From positions 1-35,367 of the forward strand of contig JAFYAB010000043.1 of assembly GCA_017540945.1 (NCBI GenBank): DNA of 35,367 nucleotides. The letters are read 5' to 3'. Source of the stretch: Oscillospiraceae bacterium. GTDB lineage: Bacteria; Bacillota_A; Clostridia; Oscillospirales; Oscillospiraceae. Each line of letters begins with the position of its first letter. Position 1 is the first letter of the stretch. A program made the position numbers and the translations under genes. This document shows positions 14,375 through 23,293 of the stretch, one piece after another. The notes below the pieces were generated by a model that saw nothing but the letters and a program-made list of their open reading frames with translations, made no database searches and was not told the DNA's origin.

Positions 14375-15976
14375 TTGAAACGTCTGCTTTGCCTGCTGCT
14401 CTGTCTGCTCCTGCTTGCCGGCTGCGGCTGGACGCCGCCGAAGGAAGAGGCGACCACGGAGCCCGCGGAGACAGAAAGCCACGAGAACAACCTGAACCCG
14501 GGAACCCGAAAGCCCAAGGGTTTCGGCCTGGCCTACATTCCCGCCTACGGCTTCAACCCCTACGACTGCAACTGCATCACCAACCGCCCCGTGTTCTCCC
14601 TGGTCTACGAGCCCCTCTTTGTGCTGAACAACAGCTTTCAGCCGGAGCCGGTGCTCTGCGAGCAGTTCGCGGTCTCCGAGTCGGGGCGGAGCTGCCTGAT
14701 CACCCTCTGTCAGGGCGTGAGCTTCTCCGACGGCTCGCCCCTGACGGCCTACGACGCAGCCGCCTCCCTGGAGGCGGCCCGGGATTCCGCCTACTATGGC
14801 ACCCGCTTTTCCAAGGTCCAGGCCTTCACCGCCAAGGACGCGCGGACCCTGGAAATCACCCTGTACAAGGCCTATGAGAACCTGCCCCTGCTGCTGGACA
14901 TCCCCATCGTCAAGGCCGGCACGGAGAAGGACCAGCGGCCCCTGGGCTCCGGCCCCTATGCCTTCTCCCAGGAGGAGCAGGGCCTCTGCCTGCGGCGGAA
15001 CCGGAGCTGGTGGCAGGACGAACGGGCCCCCGTGGAGTACGACACCATCCTGCTGACCGCCGCCACGGACCCCACCCAGGTGCGGGACAGCTTTGAGTTC
15101 GGCGATACCGCCCTGGTCTGCGTGGACCTGAACGCCCCCAACGCCGTGGGCTACCGCTGCGACTATGAGCTCTGGGACAGCCCCACCACCACCCTGCAGT
15201 ATCTGGGCTTCAACCTGAGCAGCGGGCTGTTCTACAAGCGGGAGCTTCGGGCCGCCGTGACCCACATCGTGGACCGGGACCAGCTGATCGCGTCCGTCTA
15301 CAAGGGCTTCGCCCAGGCGGCCTATCTGCCCTGCGCTCCGGCCAGCCCCTTCTATGACGCGGAGCTGGCCGCCGGCTATGGCTATGACAAGGCGGCCTTC
15401 GCCCAGGTCCTGGGGGAGAACCCTGTGCCCGAGGGCTGGGTGGGCAAGCTGATTGTCAGCACGGCAGACCCCGCCCGGGTGGACCTGGCCCGGAAGCTGG
15501 CGGACGTGCTGACCGAGGCCGGCCTGCCTATGGAGGTGGAGAGCCTGCCCGCCGACACCTACCGCTACTATCTCAACGCCGGCAAATTCGACATGTTCAT
15601 CGGCGAGGTCCGCCTGTCCGGGACCTTTGATCTCACCGAGTTTTTCAAGGCCTACGGCAGCCTGGGCTTCGGCGGGATCCGCAGTACCGGCATGGAGCAG
15701 CTCTGCTACGACGCCCTGGAGAATTCCGGCAACTGCTACGACCTCTATCGGGGCGTCATGGAGAACGCCTACTTCTGCCCCCTGATGTTCCGCTCCTACG
15801 CCGTAATGGCCAACCGGGGCGTGATCGGCAGCCTGCAGCCCGCCGTGGACTGGGTCTTCCACCTGCCCGGCGGCCGGACCCTGACGGACGCCAGCGTGCC
15901 CTACGAGGAGCTGATCGCGGAGCCGGAGGAGAGCCGGGAAACAGAAGCGATACCGGAGACGGAGGAAACCCCATGA
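14375..15976 (+). CDS. Family 5 extracellular solute-binding lipoprotein (533 aa)
   Basis: Periplasmic-type binding protein of the oligopeptide/nickel/dipeptide ABC transporter class, here anchored as a lipoprotein. The TTG start at 14375 (AGGAG 8-12 nt upstream) gives a signal peptide with lipobox LLAGC, C17 being lipidated. An acidic linker and the SBP_bac_5 fold follow, with conserved YEPLF, VSFSDGSPLTAYDA, GSGPYAF, LGFNLSSG.YKRELRAAV and KLADVLTEAGL segments. No permease or ATPase gene is in the window, so it is an orphan binding protein that must use a distant transporter or act as a sensor. Its 3' end overlaps thyA by 4 nt (ATGA), indicating translational coupling. Confidence 0.88.
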   Translation: MKRLLCLLLCLLLLAGCGWTPPKEEATTEPAETESHENNLNPGTRKPKGFGLAYIPAYGFNPYDCNCITNRPVFSLVYEPLFVLNNSFQPEPVLCEQFAVSESGRSCLITLCQGVSFSDGSPLTAYDAAASLEAARDSAYYGTRFSKVQAFTAKDARTLEITLYKAYENLPLLLDIPIVKAGTEKDQRPLGSGPYAFSQEEQGLCLRRNRSWWQDERAPVEYDTILLTAATDPTQVRDSFEFGDTALVCVDLNAPNAVGYRCDYELWDSPTTTLQYLGFNLSSGLFYKRELRAAVTHIVDRDQLIASVYKGFAQAAYLPCAPASPFYDAELAAGYGYDKAAFAQVLGENPVPEGWVGKLIVSTADPARVDLARKLADVLTEAGLPMEVESLPADTYRYYLNAGKFDMFIGEVRLSGTFDLTEFFKAYGSLGFGGIRSTGMEQLCYDALENSGNCYDLYRGVMENAYFCPLMFRSYAVMANRGVIGSLQPAVDWVFHLPGGRTLTDASVPYEELIAEPEESRETEAIPETEETP

Positions 15977-16803
15977 GCTATGCAGATACCGTATATATCG
16001 AAACCTGCAAACGGATCCTCTCGGAGGGCTTTCGGGACGACGCGCTGCCCGTCCGGCCCCATTGGGAGGACGGGACGCCCGCCCACACCATCAAGCTCTT
16101 CGGCGTGGTGAACCGCTACGACCTGCGGAAGGAATTTCCGATCATGACCCTGCGCAGGACCTATTACAAGTCCGCCATCGACGAGCTGCTCTGGATCTGG
16201 CAAAAGAAATCCAACCGGGTGGCCGAGCTGAGCAGCCGCGTCTGGGACGCCTGGGCCGACGAGCAGGGGACCATCGGCAAGGCCTACGGCTATCAGCTGG
16301 GCATCAAATACCACTATCCCGAGGGAGAGTTCGACCAGGTGGACCGGGTGCTCTACGATCTGAAGCACAACCCCCAGAGCCGCCGGATCCTGACGAGCCT
16401 GTACAACTTTGCCGACCTGAGCGAGATGGCGCTCTACCCCTGCGCCTATTCCATGACCTTCAACGTCACCGGCAAGGTCCTCAATGGGATCCTGAACCAG
16501 CGTTCCCAGGATATGCTGGCGGCCAACAACTGGAACGTGGTCCAGTACGCGGCCCTGCTGTACATGTTCGCCCAGGTCTCCGGTCTGATCCCCGGGGAGC
16601 TGGTCCATGTGATCGCCGACTGCCACATCTACGACCGGCACATCCCCATGGTGGAGGAGATGCTGGCAAAGGAGCCCCTGCCCGCGCCCAAGGTCACGCT
16701 GGACCCAGGCGTGACGGACTTCTACGCCTTCACCAAGGACAGCCTGAACGTGGAGAACTATCAATATTATCCGTTTGAACATAAAATTCCCGTAGCGATC
16801 TGA
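15973..16803 (+). CDS. thyA: Thymidylate synthase ThyA (276 aa)
   Basis: Converts dUMP to dTMP with methylene-THF, releasing dihydrofolate. The catalytic cysteine is C157 in ALYPCAYSMTF (the usual PPCH is YPCA here, as in a clostridial/phage-like branch). The Arg-Ser-x-Asp loop reads NQRSQDM, and the DCHIYDRH motif binds deoxyribose. An N-terminal WDAWAD segment and full length support an intact enzyme. The start overlaps the preceding lipoprotein stop (ATGA). The folA-like gene downstream regenerates tetrahydrofolate, so the two form a dTMP-synthesis pair. Confidence 0.95.
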   Translation: MSYADTVYIETCKRILSEGFRDDALPVRPHWEDGTPAHTIKLFGVVNRYDLRKEFPIMTLRRTYYKSAIDELLWIWQKKSNRVAELSSRVWDAWADEQGTIGKAYGYQLGIKYHYPEGEFDQVDRVLYDLKHNPQSRRILTSLYNFADLSEMALYPCAYSMTFNVTGKVLNGILNQRSQDMLAANNWNVVQYAALLYMFAQVSGLIPGELVHVIADCHIYDRHIPMVEEMLAKEPLPAPKVTLDPGVTDFYAFTKDSLNVENYQYYPFEHKIPVAI

Positions 16804-16810
16804 ATGAATA

Positions 16811-16847
16811 ATGAATAGTGAATATTTCTTAAGTATTCAGTATTCAT
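16811..16847. repeat. AT-rich palindrome between thyA and folA
   Basis: A 17-bp imperfect inverted repeat (15 of 17 positions; arms 16811-16827 and 16831-16847) built from ATGAATA/TATTCAT units. It is conspicuously AT-rich in a GC-rich region and could be a miniature repeat or an attenuating hairpin in the thyA-folA transcript. Confidence 0.6.
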
Positions 16848-16872
16848 GAATTTGTCTGAACAGGAGATACCA

Positions 16873-17376
16873 ATGAACGCCATTGTCAACGTCACCCCCC
16901 ACTGGGGCATCGGGAAGAACGGCAAGCTGCTGGTGTCCATCCCCACGGACCTCCAGCGCTTCCGGGAATTCACCATCCACAAAACCGTGATCTACGGCCG
17001 CAAGACCCTGGAGACCTTCCCCGGCGGCCGGCCCCTCCGGGACCGGGAGAACATCATCCTGACCCGGGACAGGAGCTTCAGCGCCGAGGACGCCGTCATC
17101 TGCCACGACATGGACGAGCTTAAAAGCGTCCTGCGGGACCGTTACAGCGAAAACCTCTGGGTCATCGGCGGCGAGAGCGTCTATAAGCTGCTGGTGCCCC
17201 ACTGCGAGAAGGCCTACGTCACCTTCAGCTATACGGAGCTCAAGGCGGACAAGTTCTTCCCCAACCTGAACCGGAACGAGAACTGGTACGTCACCGCCAT
17301 CCAGCCCACCCAGATCGAGGGCCGCACCCCCTTCCGCTTCGTGGAATACACCAATACGAAGCCGCTGCCGCTGTAA
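16873..17376 (+). CDS. folA: Dihydrofolate reductase (167 aa)
   Basis: Reduces dihydrofolate with NADPH. Visible are the N-terminal strand NAIVNVTPHWGIGKNGKLL (WGIG is the usual Met20-loop core), PTDLQRFREFT helix with the substrate Asp/Glu equivalent, TVIYGRKTLETFPGGRPL and VIGGESVYKLLVP cofactor-binding motifs, and a C-terminal beta region. Start ATG 16873 has AGGAGAT 5 nt upstream; the earlier in-frame ATG at 16846 overlaps the palindrome arm and has no Shine-Dalgarno. It lies 69 nt after thyA, the standard functional pairing. Confidence 0.93.
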   Translation: MNAIVNVTPHWGIGKNGKLLVSIPTDLQRFREFTIHKTVIYGRKTLETFPGGRPLRDRENIILTRDRSFSAEDAVICHDMDELKSVLRDRYSENLWVIGGESVYKLLVPHCEKAYVTFSYTELKADKFFPNLNRNENWYVTAIQPTQIEGRTPFRFVEYTNTKPLPL

Positions 17377-17379
17377 TCA

Positions 17380-17409
17380 GGGATTAGGGATTAGGGATTA
17401 AGGATTAGG
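17380..17409 (+). repeat. Heptanucleotide tandem repeat (AGGGATT)n
   Basis: Three exact AGGGATT-type units, one variant (AAGGATT) and a final AGGG directly follow the folA stop codon. Short and probably a slippage-derived microsatellite. Confidence 0.6.
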
Positions 17410-17469
17410 GTGGGGACAGGGAAAAGAGGAGAAGGGACAGGGGAGAGCCGTCCCACCGTCCCCAAAAAT

Positions 17470-17491
17470 GCAGCGCGGGCAATCTGCCCGC
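17470..17491 (+). repeat. REP-like hairpin, stem GCGGGC (family 2), GCAG-foot variant
   Basis: GCAG, C, GCGGGCA, ATC, TGCCCGC: same stem as the copies flanking the RAYT gene but with C in the second foot position. It sits between folA and trmL. Confidence 0.7.
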
Positions 17492-17528
17492 CCTCCCGCC
17501 GCCTGCCCTGCGATATGAAACTGAAACC

Positions 17529-18011
17529 ATGCTGAACATTGTACTTGTGGAGCCGGAGATCCCCCAGAATACCGGCAACATTTCCCGCACCTGCGCCGCC
17601 ACCGGCAGCCGCCTGCATTTGATCAAGCCCCTGGGCTTCGACATCTCGGACCGCCAGCTCAAACGGGCCGGGCTGGATTACTGGCATTTGCTGGACGTGC
17701 GGGTCTATGAAAACCTGGCCGATTTCTTCGCCAAAAACGAGGTTCGCCAGATGCGGCTCTTTACCACCAAGGCCCCCCGGACCTACACCGAAGTCGGCTA
17801 CGAGGATGGGTGTTATCTCTTCTTCGGCAAGGAGACCAGGGGGCTGCCCGAGGAATTTCTCTGGGCCCATCCGGAGGACTGCGTGAAGCTTCCCATGATC
17901 GAGGAGGCCCGCTCCCTGAACCTCTCCAACGCCGTGGCCGTGGGCGTCTTCGAGGCCCTGCGGCAGCTGGGCTTCCCGCAGCTGAAGGGCTGGGGGAAGA
18001 TGAAACAGTGA
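17529..18011 (+). CDS. trmL: tRNA (cytidine/uridine-34 2'-O)-methyltransferase TrmL (160 aa)
   Basis: SPOUT-class methyltransferase (YibK/CspR type) that methylates the wobble ribose of tRNA-Leu isoacceptors with SAM. Signatures are PEIPQNTGNISRTCAATGSRLHLI at the start, FGKETRGLPEEF, and the knot-forming LPMIEEARSLNLSNAVAVGVFEALRQLG. Size is the family norm. No strong Shine-Dalgarno is seen before ATG 17529, so translation may be modest. pgk follows 42 nt later with its own GGAGG. Confidence 0.93.
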   Translation: MLNIVLVEPEIPQNTGNISRTCAATGSRLHLIKPLGFDISDRQLKRAGLDYWHLLDVRVYENLADFFAKNEVRQMRLFTTKAPRTYTEVGYEDGCYLFFGKETRGLPEEFLWAHPEDCVKLPMIEEARSLNLSNAVAVGVFEALRQLGFPQLKGWGKMKQ

Positions 18012-18053
18012 AACCCCGCTTGTGCGGATCAAATAAAAAACGGAGGAAATGCT

Positions 18054-19253
18054 ATGAATTACAACAAGAAATCCGTAGAAGACATCGAAGTCAAGGGCAA
18101 GCGCGTGCTTTGCCGCTGCGACTTCAACGTCCCCACCAAGGAGGGCAGGATCACCTCTGACAAGCGCATCGTGGCCGCCCTGCCCACCATCAACTACCTG
18201 CGCGAGCATGGAGCCAAGGTCATCCTCTGCTCCCACATGGGCAAGCCCAAGGGCGAGTTCAAGCCCGAGCTGAGCCTGAAGGTCGTGGCCGACCGCCTGA
18301 GCGAGCTGCTGGGCGTGGAGGTCAAAATGTCCAAGGACGTGGCCGGTGAGGACGCCAAGCGCCTGGCCGCCGAGCTCAAGGACGGCGACGTGATGCTGCT
18401 GGAGAACACCCGCTTCATCAAGGGCGAGACCAAGAACGATCCCGCGCTGAGCAAGGCTCTGGCGGATCTGGCGGACATCTTCGTCAACGACGCCTTCGGC
18501 TCCGCCCACCGCGCCCACTCCTCCACCGCCGGCGTGGCCGACTATCTGCCCGCCGTCTGCGGCTACCTGATCGCCAAGGAGGTCGGCATCATGGGCAAGG
18601 CCCTGGCCGATCCCGCCCGTCCCTTCGTGGCCATCCTGGGCGGCGCCAAGGTCTCCGACAAGCTGAACGTCATCAACAACCTGCTGGAGAAGGTGGATAC
18701 CCTCATCATCGGCGGCGGCATGGCCTACACCTTCCTGGCCGCCAAGGGCTGCAATGTGGGCACCTCCCTGCTGGACAGCGAGAAGATCGACTACTGCCGC
18801 GACATGATGAAGAAGGCCGAGGAGAAGGGCGTCAAGCTGCTGCTGCCCATCGACACCGTGGTTGCCAAGGAGTTCCCCAACCCCATCGACGCGCCCATCG
18901 AGGTGCAGACCGTGGCCTCCGACGCCATCCCCGAGGGCTTCATGGGTCTGGACATCGGCGAGAAGACCCGCGCGCTCTTTGCCGAGGCCGCCAAGGCCGC
19001 CAAGACCGTGGTTTGGAACGGTCCCATGGGCGTCTTTGAGAATCCCATCCTGGCCAAGGGCACCATCGCCGTGGCCCAGGCGCTGGCTGAGTCCGAGGCC
19101 GTCACCATCGTGGGCGGCGGCGACTCCGCGGCTGCCTGCGAGCAGCTGGGCTTTGCCGACAAGATCACCCACATCTCCACCGGCGGCGGCGCCTCCCTGG
19201 AGTTCCTGGAGGGCCTGGAGCTGCCCGGCATCGCCTGCCTCGAGGACAAGTAA
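18054..19253 (+). CDS. pgk: Phosphoglycerate kinase (399 aa)
   Basis: Glycolytic enzyme that transfers phosphate from 1,3-bisphosphoglycerate to ADP. It carries [24 protein letters not shown] (substrate Arg/Asp/Asn), [66 protein letters not shown] (hinge/ATP site) and [15 protein letters not shown]...[13 protein letters not shown]. It is full length and highly codon-biased, as expected for an abundant protein. GGAGG precedes ATG 18054. The usual partners gap or tpiA are not adjacent. A strong terminator follows. Confidence 0.98.
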   Translation: MNYNKKSVEDIEVKGKRVLCRCDFNVPTKEGRITSDKRIVAALPTINYLREHGAKVILCSHMGKPKGEFKPELSLKVVADRLSELLGVEVKMSKDVAGEDAKRLAAELKDGDVMLLENTRFIKGETKNDPALSKALADLADIFVNDAFGSAHRAHSSTAGVADYLPAVCGYLIAKEVGIMGKALADPARPFVAILGGAKVSDKLNVINNLLEKVDTLIIGGGMAYTFLAAKGCNVGTSLLDSEKIDYCRDMMKKAEEKGVKLLLPIDTVVAKEFPNPIDAPIEVQTVASDAIPEGFMGLDIGEKTRALFAEAAKAAKTVVWNGPMGVFENPILAKGTIAVAQALAESEAVTIVGGGDSAAACEQLGFADKITHISTGGGASLEFLEGLELPGIACLEDK

Positions 19254-19282
19254 TCGTCCGACTTTGTGCAAAACCACCAAAA

Positions 19283-19311
19283 AAGGCGCCCGGAATTTGT
19301 CCGGGCGCCTT
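19283..19311 (+). terminator. Hairpin terminator after pgk
   Basis: AAGGCGCCCGGA pairs with TCCGGGCGCCTT around a 5-nt loop. Only two T residues follow on the plus strand, but the stem is very strong. Confidence 0.7.
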
Positions 19312-19399
19312 GCATATTGTTCATAGCTTTTTCACAAAATGATGCTATAATGGTCATAGAACAGGAGAGTCCAGTTGGACCTGGAAGGAGATCTGATCT

Positions 19400-19816
19400 A
19401 TGAACATCCTGTTTTTCCTCACCCCAAAGGCCAGCTGCGAGGTGTTGTTTGACGACGAATCCATTCGGGAGGCTCTGGAGCGGATGGAGCTTTCGGGCTA
19501 TGCGGCCCTGCCCATTATCCGCAAGGAGGACGGCGCTTATCAGGGAACCCTGACGGACGGGGATCTGCTCTGGGCCCTGAAAAACCGCTGTGATCTCAAC
19601 CTCAAGAAGGCCCAGGGCCACAGCATCATGGAGATCGCCCACCGGAAGGACTACCTTCCCGTCTCGGTCTCCACGGATATGAGCGATCTGCTGCAAAAGG
19701 CTCTGGATCAGAATTTTGTTCCCGTGGTGGACGACCGGGGCACCTTTATCGGCATCGTTACCCGCAAAAGCATCCTGGCCCAGTTCATTAAAAAATCGAA
19801 CGAGGGAAAAAGCTGA
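19400..19816 (+). CDS. CBS-pair domain protein (138 aa)
   Basis: The protein is essentially two CBS motifs forming one Bateman module (about 10-65 and 75-130), a fold that binds adenosine nucleotides. Features include SIREALERMELSGYAALPIIRKEDGAYQGTLTDGDLLWAL in the first half and DLLQKALDQNFVPVVDDRGTFIGIVTRKSIL in the second. It has no fused enzyme or membrane segment. Architecture and length resemble stand-alone CBS proteins such as Bacillus DarB/CbpB, which senses c-di-AMP, but that assignment is inference. It has its own TATAAT (19346-19351), AAGGAGA before the ATG and a strong terminator, so it is monocistronic. Confidence 0.85.
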   Translation: MNILFFLTPKASCEVLFDDESIREALERMELSGYAALPIIRKEDGAYQGTLTDGDLLWALKNRCDLNLKKAQGHSIMEIAHRKDYLPVSVSTDMSDLLQKALDQNFVPVVDDRGTFIGIVTRKSILAQFIKKSNEGKS

Positions 19817-19830
19817 ATACAAACGAAAAA

Positions 19831-19855
19831 ACGGGAGCTTCGGCTCCCGTTTTTT
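19831..19855. terminator. Bidirectional intrinsic terminator between convergent genes
   Basis: ACGGGAGC, TTCG tetraloop, GCTCCCGT, flanked by an A-run on the left and a T-run on the right, so it can end both the CBS gene and the minus-strand GerMN lipoprotein operon. Confidence 0.93.
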
Positions 19856-19867
19856 GATGCCCGGCCG

Positions 19868-21196
19868 TCATCTCTCGGTGGGAGGCTGACAGAACCAGGA
19901 TTCGGCGGGGATCAGGGGGGCGCGGCCCACAGGCGTTCCGTTTTCCAGGATGCGCACGGACCGGAGCTCCGGCAGGGAGCAGAGGGTAGCGGCGATGGAG
20001 CGGAGCGCCAGCTCCCGGGGCCAGTTCTCCTCGGGCAGGGTCCCGGCGGCCAGATCCACGGTGCAAACGCCCTCCGCCGTGGAGACAGAGAGGGGGGCCG
20101 GCGCGCCGGCTAGAGGCGCGGAGAGGCCGTTCTGGGCGCTCCGGGCAAAGAGGGCCTGCATCAGGGCCTCCTCCCGGGAGGCGGCGCCCCGGGCCCTGGC
20201 CCGGACGCTGATCCGATGCAGCAGTCCGTCCTGCTGGCCGGGCAGGCACAGGGTCCCGGCGAATTCGCCCAGCTCCTCCCGGACGGGGCCGATCACCGCG
20301 CCATCCAGGAACCAGGGCTGGGAGAGATCCAGCCGCACATAGGGAGAGAGCTTGCGGCCCTCGGCGTAGATCTGAACCTGACTGACGTTTTCCAGCTCGC
20401 AGAGGGTGTTGACGACGCTCAGCACCGTCAGCAGCTCCGCCTGCTCGCCCTCGGGCCGGTTGGCGTAGAAGTCGCCGTTGAAGTCCACGGTACAGACGCC
20501 GTTCTCCACGCTCAGATCCAGCACCGCCGTGCCGGGGGGCAGGGCGCTGCGCATACCGCCGCTCATGGGCGGGCTCAGCAGCAGCTCCAGCACATACTGG
20601 GGCAGAGCCTCCGGAGCCATCAGGGGTACGGTCCGCTTTTCCGGCAGCAGGAAGACGCCGTTCTCATCGGTGTAGTAGAGGGTGATTTCGGTGCTCTGCG
20701 GGGCTGCGCCGCTGTCGAAGAGCAGCAGATCGTTCTCTGTCAGCAGCAGATCGTCCACCACCACGCCGCCCCGGGTGCTGACCCGGATGCGGACCTTTCG
20801 CACGCCCTCCAGACCCAGGCCCGTCATGGCGAGACAGGCGTAGGTCACGGCGTGATCGAACTCGGCGGGGGAGTGGGCGCTGCGGGTCAGCCGCAGCTCC
20901 AGGGTGCCGCCGCTGCGGCTGACGCCGGTGAGCTCCGTGTCCTGGGAGGCGGGGAAGACCAGGTCCCGGTCGCGGGGGCCTTCAAAATAGAGCCGGAAGA
21001 GCTCCAGATCCGAATAGGCGCCGGCGCCCAGATCCCGCTGCTCGGCCCGGATGACGCCGTCGGCCGCGGCAAAATCGGTCTGGGCGGTGCGGTAGTAGAA
21101 GGAGACGGGCTGGACCATGGGGGCTGTGTCCTCCTCGTGAGCGCAGGCGCTGAGGAGCAGGGCCAGGACCAGCAGCAGGAGGCAGATCTTTTTCAT
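19868..21196 (-). CDS. GerMN-domain lipoprotein, last gene of a two-component operon (442 aa)
   Basis: Secreted lipoprotein with signal peptide and lipobox LLSAC (lipidated C18). Three GerMN-like modules follow: a divergent first one (about 30-150), a clear second (ITLYYTDENGVFLLPEKRTVPL ... LPPGTAVLDLSVENGVCTVDFNGDF ... VNTLCELENVSQVQIY) and a shorter third (LSVSTAEGVCTVDLAAG...AATLCSLPELRSVRILENG). GerMN domains occur in spore germination protein GerM and in actinobacterial LpqB. ATG 21196 overlaps the upstream kinase stop (ATGA), so translation is coupled. By analogy with MtrAB-LpqB it may modulate the kinase from outside the membrane (inference). Confidence 0.87.
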   Translation of the reverse strand: MKKICLLLLVLALLLSACAHEEDTAPMVQPVSFYYRTAQTDFAAADGVIRAEQRDLGAGAYSDLELFRLYFEGPRDRDLVFPASQDTELTGVSRSGGTLELRLTRSAHSPAEFDHAVTYACLAMTGLGLEGVRKVRIRVSTRGGVVVDDLLLTENDLLLFDSGAAPQSTEITLYYTDENGVFLLPEKRTVPLMAPEALPQYVLELLLSPPMSGGMRSALPPGTAVLDLSVENGVCTVDFNGDFYANRPEGEQAELLTVLSVVNTLCELENVSQVQIYAEGRKLSPYVRLDLSQPWFLDGAVIGPVREELGEFAGTLCLPGQQDGLLHRISVRARARGAASREEALMQALFARSAQNGLSAPLAGAPAPLSVSTAEGVCTVDLAAGTLPEENWPRELALRSIAATLCSLPELRSVRILENGTPVGRAPLIPAESWFCQPPTER

Positions 21197-22641
21197 GGCA
21201 GTTCCTCCTCCGGCATGGGATAGTAGGGGAAGCTCAGGCGGAAGCAGCTGCCGCCGCCGGGCCGATCCGTCACGGTGACGGAGCCGTCGTTCCGGACCAC
21301 CATGTCCCGGACGATGGACAGGCCCAGGCCCGAGCCGCCGGCCTTTCGGGACCGGGCCTTGTCCACCCGGTAGAAGCGGTCGAAGATGTTGGCCTTTTCC
21401 GCCTCGGGGATGCCCATGCCGCTGTCCTCCACGGAGATGATGACGCTGTCCGACGCCAGGCTGGCAATCACCCGGACCGAACCCTGCTCCACGTTGTACT
21501 TGATGCCGTTCTCCACCAGGTTGAAGAGGATCTGATAGAGATCGTCGGCGGTGGCCAGCACGCAACAGCTCTCGGGACAGTACAGCTCCAGCCGGACCTG
21601 CTGCTTCCGGGCCAGGGGGGTCAGCATCCGCAGCACCTTGTCCGCCACCGGCGCCACCGCCACCAGCTCCCGCTCCTCCACGGTCTGGGTGTCCAGCCGG
21701 GTGAGCTCCAGCAGCTTGGCGGTCAGCCGGGTAAGCCGATCCGCCTCGTCGCCCACGTCGGAGACGAACTCCCGCATGGTGGCCTGGTCCATGTCGTTCT
21801 GCAGGATGGAATCCGTCAGCAGCTTGATGGAGGCCAGGGGAGTCTTGAGCTCATGGGAGGCGTTGGAGACGAACTGCTTGCGGACCTCCTCCGATTGATT
21901 GAGCCGCTGGGCCAGGTCGTTGAAGGCCTCGCCCAGCTGGGCCAGCTCGTCGCTGCCCCGCTCCGGAAGGCGCACGGAATAATCCCCTCCGTGCAGCTTG
22001 TGGATGGAATCCAGCAGCTTGCCGGCCCGTCGGGAGAAGAAGACGGAGAAGAGAATGGAGAACAGAGCCACCAGCACCTCCATGAGCACGGAGATCCAGA
22101 AGATATTGCGCTGCAGACCGTTGATCAGGGCCGCCTGGTCCGGATCCCGCTCCAGCAGATACACCGCGCCGATGGTCCGGTTGTAGGCCACGATGGGCAT
22201 GGCCGCCTTGGAGACGATCTGATCGGTCTCATAGCGGATGTACACCGCGTCGTTGCCCTCCAGAGCCTCGGCAATCTCCGGATAGAGCACCAGCTTTCCC
22301 TGGGAGCTGCCCGGGCGCAGGGAGTCGAAGAGACAGCGGGCGCCGGCATCGGTCACCAGCAGCCGCGCGGTGTGCAGATCGCTGATGGACTGCACGGTTT
22401 CGCTGATGGACTGCTCGTCCAGCTTCTCGTGGGTGGAGAAGGAGGAGACCAGGAGCTGGGCCTTGTCGATGATGGCGTTGCGCTGGGCGGAGTAGGTGAG
22501 CCGTCGGATGGTGATGGGGGCGTAGATATTCAGGAAAAGAAGCACCACTGAGGTAATCAGCACATAGGCCGCCGCGTAGCGCAGCTGGGAGCTGCGCAGC
22601 AGATGTCCGGCCCGGGATTCAGACCTTGAAATAGTAGCCAA
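21193..22641 (-). CDS. PhoR/WalK-like sensor histidine kinase (482 aa)
   Basis: Partner of the upstream regulator. TM1 is about 23-43, the extracytoplasmic domain 45-178, TM2 about 180-202 and HAMP about 203-256. HisKA has H263 in FVSNASHELKTPLASIK, followed by the ATPase N box (LVENGIKYN), G1 (DSGMGIP), F (FDRFYRVDKARS) and G2 (GGSGLGLSIV). The SNASHELKTPL sequence and SRKAGGSGLGL are typical of Gram-positive PhoR/WalK-type kinases. The most upstream start, TTG 22641, overlaps the regulator by 23 nt; a later start is possible because no ATG lies before TM1. Its stop overlaps the GerMN lipoprotein start. Confidence 0.92.
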   Translation of the reverse strand: MATISRSESRAGHLLRSSQLRYAAAYVLITSVVLLFLNIYAPITIRRLTYSAQRNAIIDKAQLLVSSFSTHEKLDEQSISETVQSISDLHTARLLVTDAGARCLFDSLRPGSSQGKLVLYPEIAEALEGNDAVYIRYETDQIVSKAAMPIVAYNRTIGAVYLLERDPDQAALINGLQRNIFWISVLMEVLVALFSILFSVFFSRRAGKLLDSIHKLHGGDYSVRLPERGSDELAQLGEAFNDLAQRLNQSEEVRKQFVSNASHELKTPLASIKLLTDSILQNDMDQATMREFVSDVGDEADRLTRLTAKLLELTRLDTQTVEERELVAVAPVADKVLRMLTPLARKQQVRLELYCPESCCVLATADDLYQILFNLVENGIKYNVEQGSVRVIASLASDSVIISVEDSGMGIPEAEKANIFDRFYRVDKARSRKAGGSGLGLSIVRDMVVRNDGSVTVTDRPGGGSCFRLSFPYYPMPEEELP

Positions 22642-23293
22642 CTCCCCACTTTGTCAGAATGTGTTCCGGGTTCGCCGGGTCCCGCTCCAGCTTTTCACGG
22701 ATGCGCCGGATGTGAACGTCCACGGTGCGGATGTCGCTGCGGTAGTCGTCGCCCCAGATGATGTCCAGCAGATTTTCCCGGGAGTAGACCCGGTTCGGGT
22801 TGCGGATCAGCAGCTCCACCAGGTCGAACTCCTTGGCGGTCAGCTCCACCGAGACCCCGTTTTTGAGGGTGCTGCGGCTCTGGGAGTCCAGGGTGATGGA
22901 GCCCCGGACGATCCGGGTATCGGACTCCGCCCGGCGGGCGGTCCGCTTGAGGATGGCCCGGATCCGGGCCTTGAGCTCCAGAATGTTGAAGGGCTTGGTG
23001 AGATAGTCGTCCGCCCCGTAGTCGAAGCCCAGGAGTTTATCCATGTCCTCGGTCTTGGCCGTCAGCATGATAATGGGCACGTCGGAGAACTGGCGGATCC
23101 GGCGGCAGGCCTCCAGCCCATCCATCACCGGCATCATCACGTCCAGGATGATGAGCCGGACCTCCGGGTCCTGGGCCAGGCGCACGGCGTCCAGGCCGTT
23201 GGTCCCCGTCACCACCTGGTAGCCCTCACTCTCCAGATTGTAGCTGATGCCCTTGATGAGCAGCTCTTCGTCGTCAATGATCAGTATTTTCAT
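22619..23293 (-). CDS. OmpR/PhoB-family response regulator (224 aa)
   Basis: First gene of a minus-strand operon with its kinase and a GerMN lipoprotein. The receiver domain has D7/D8/E9, phospho-acceptor D51 in LIILDVMMP, Thr in MLTAKT and Lys in TKPFN. The winged-helix domain has ELTAKEFDLVELLIRNPNRVYSRENLLDIIWG and DIRTVDVHIRRIREKLE, closest in style to PhoP/ResD/WalR. GGGAGG precedes ATG 23293. The operon is divergent from the DacF-like carboxypeptidase, a possible regulatory target given the wall-related context. Confidence 0.93.
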   Translation of the reverse strand: MKILIIDDEELLIKGISYNLESEGYQVVTGTNGLDAVRLAQDPEVRLIILDVMMPVMDGLEACRRIRQFSDVPIIMLTAKTEDMDKLLGFDYGADDYLTKPFNILELKARIRAILKRTARRAESDTRIVRGSITLDSQSRSTLKNGVSVELTAKEFDLVELLIRNPNRVYSRENLLDIIWGDDYRSDIRTVDVHIRRIREKLERDPANPEHILTKWGVGYYFKV

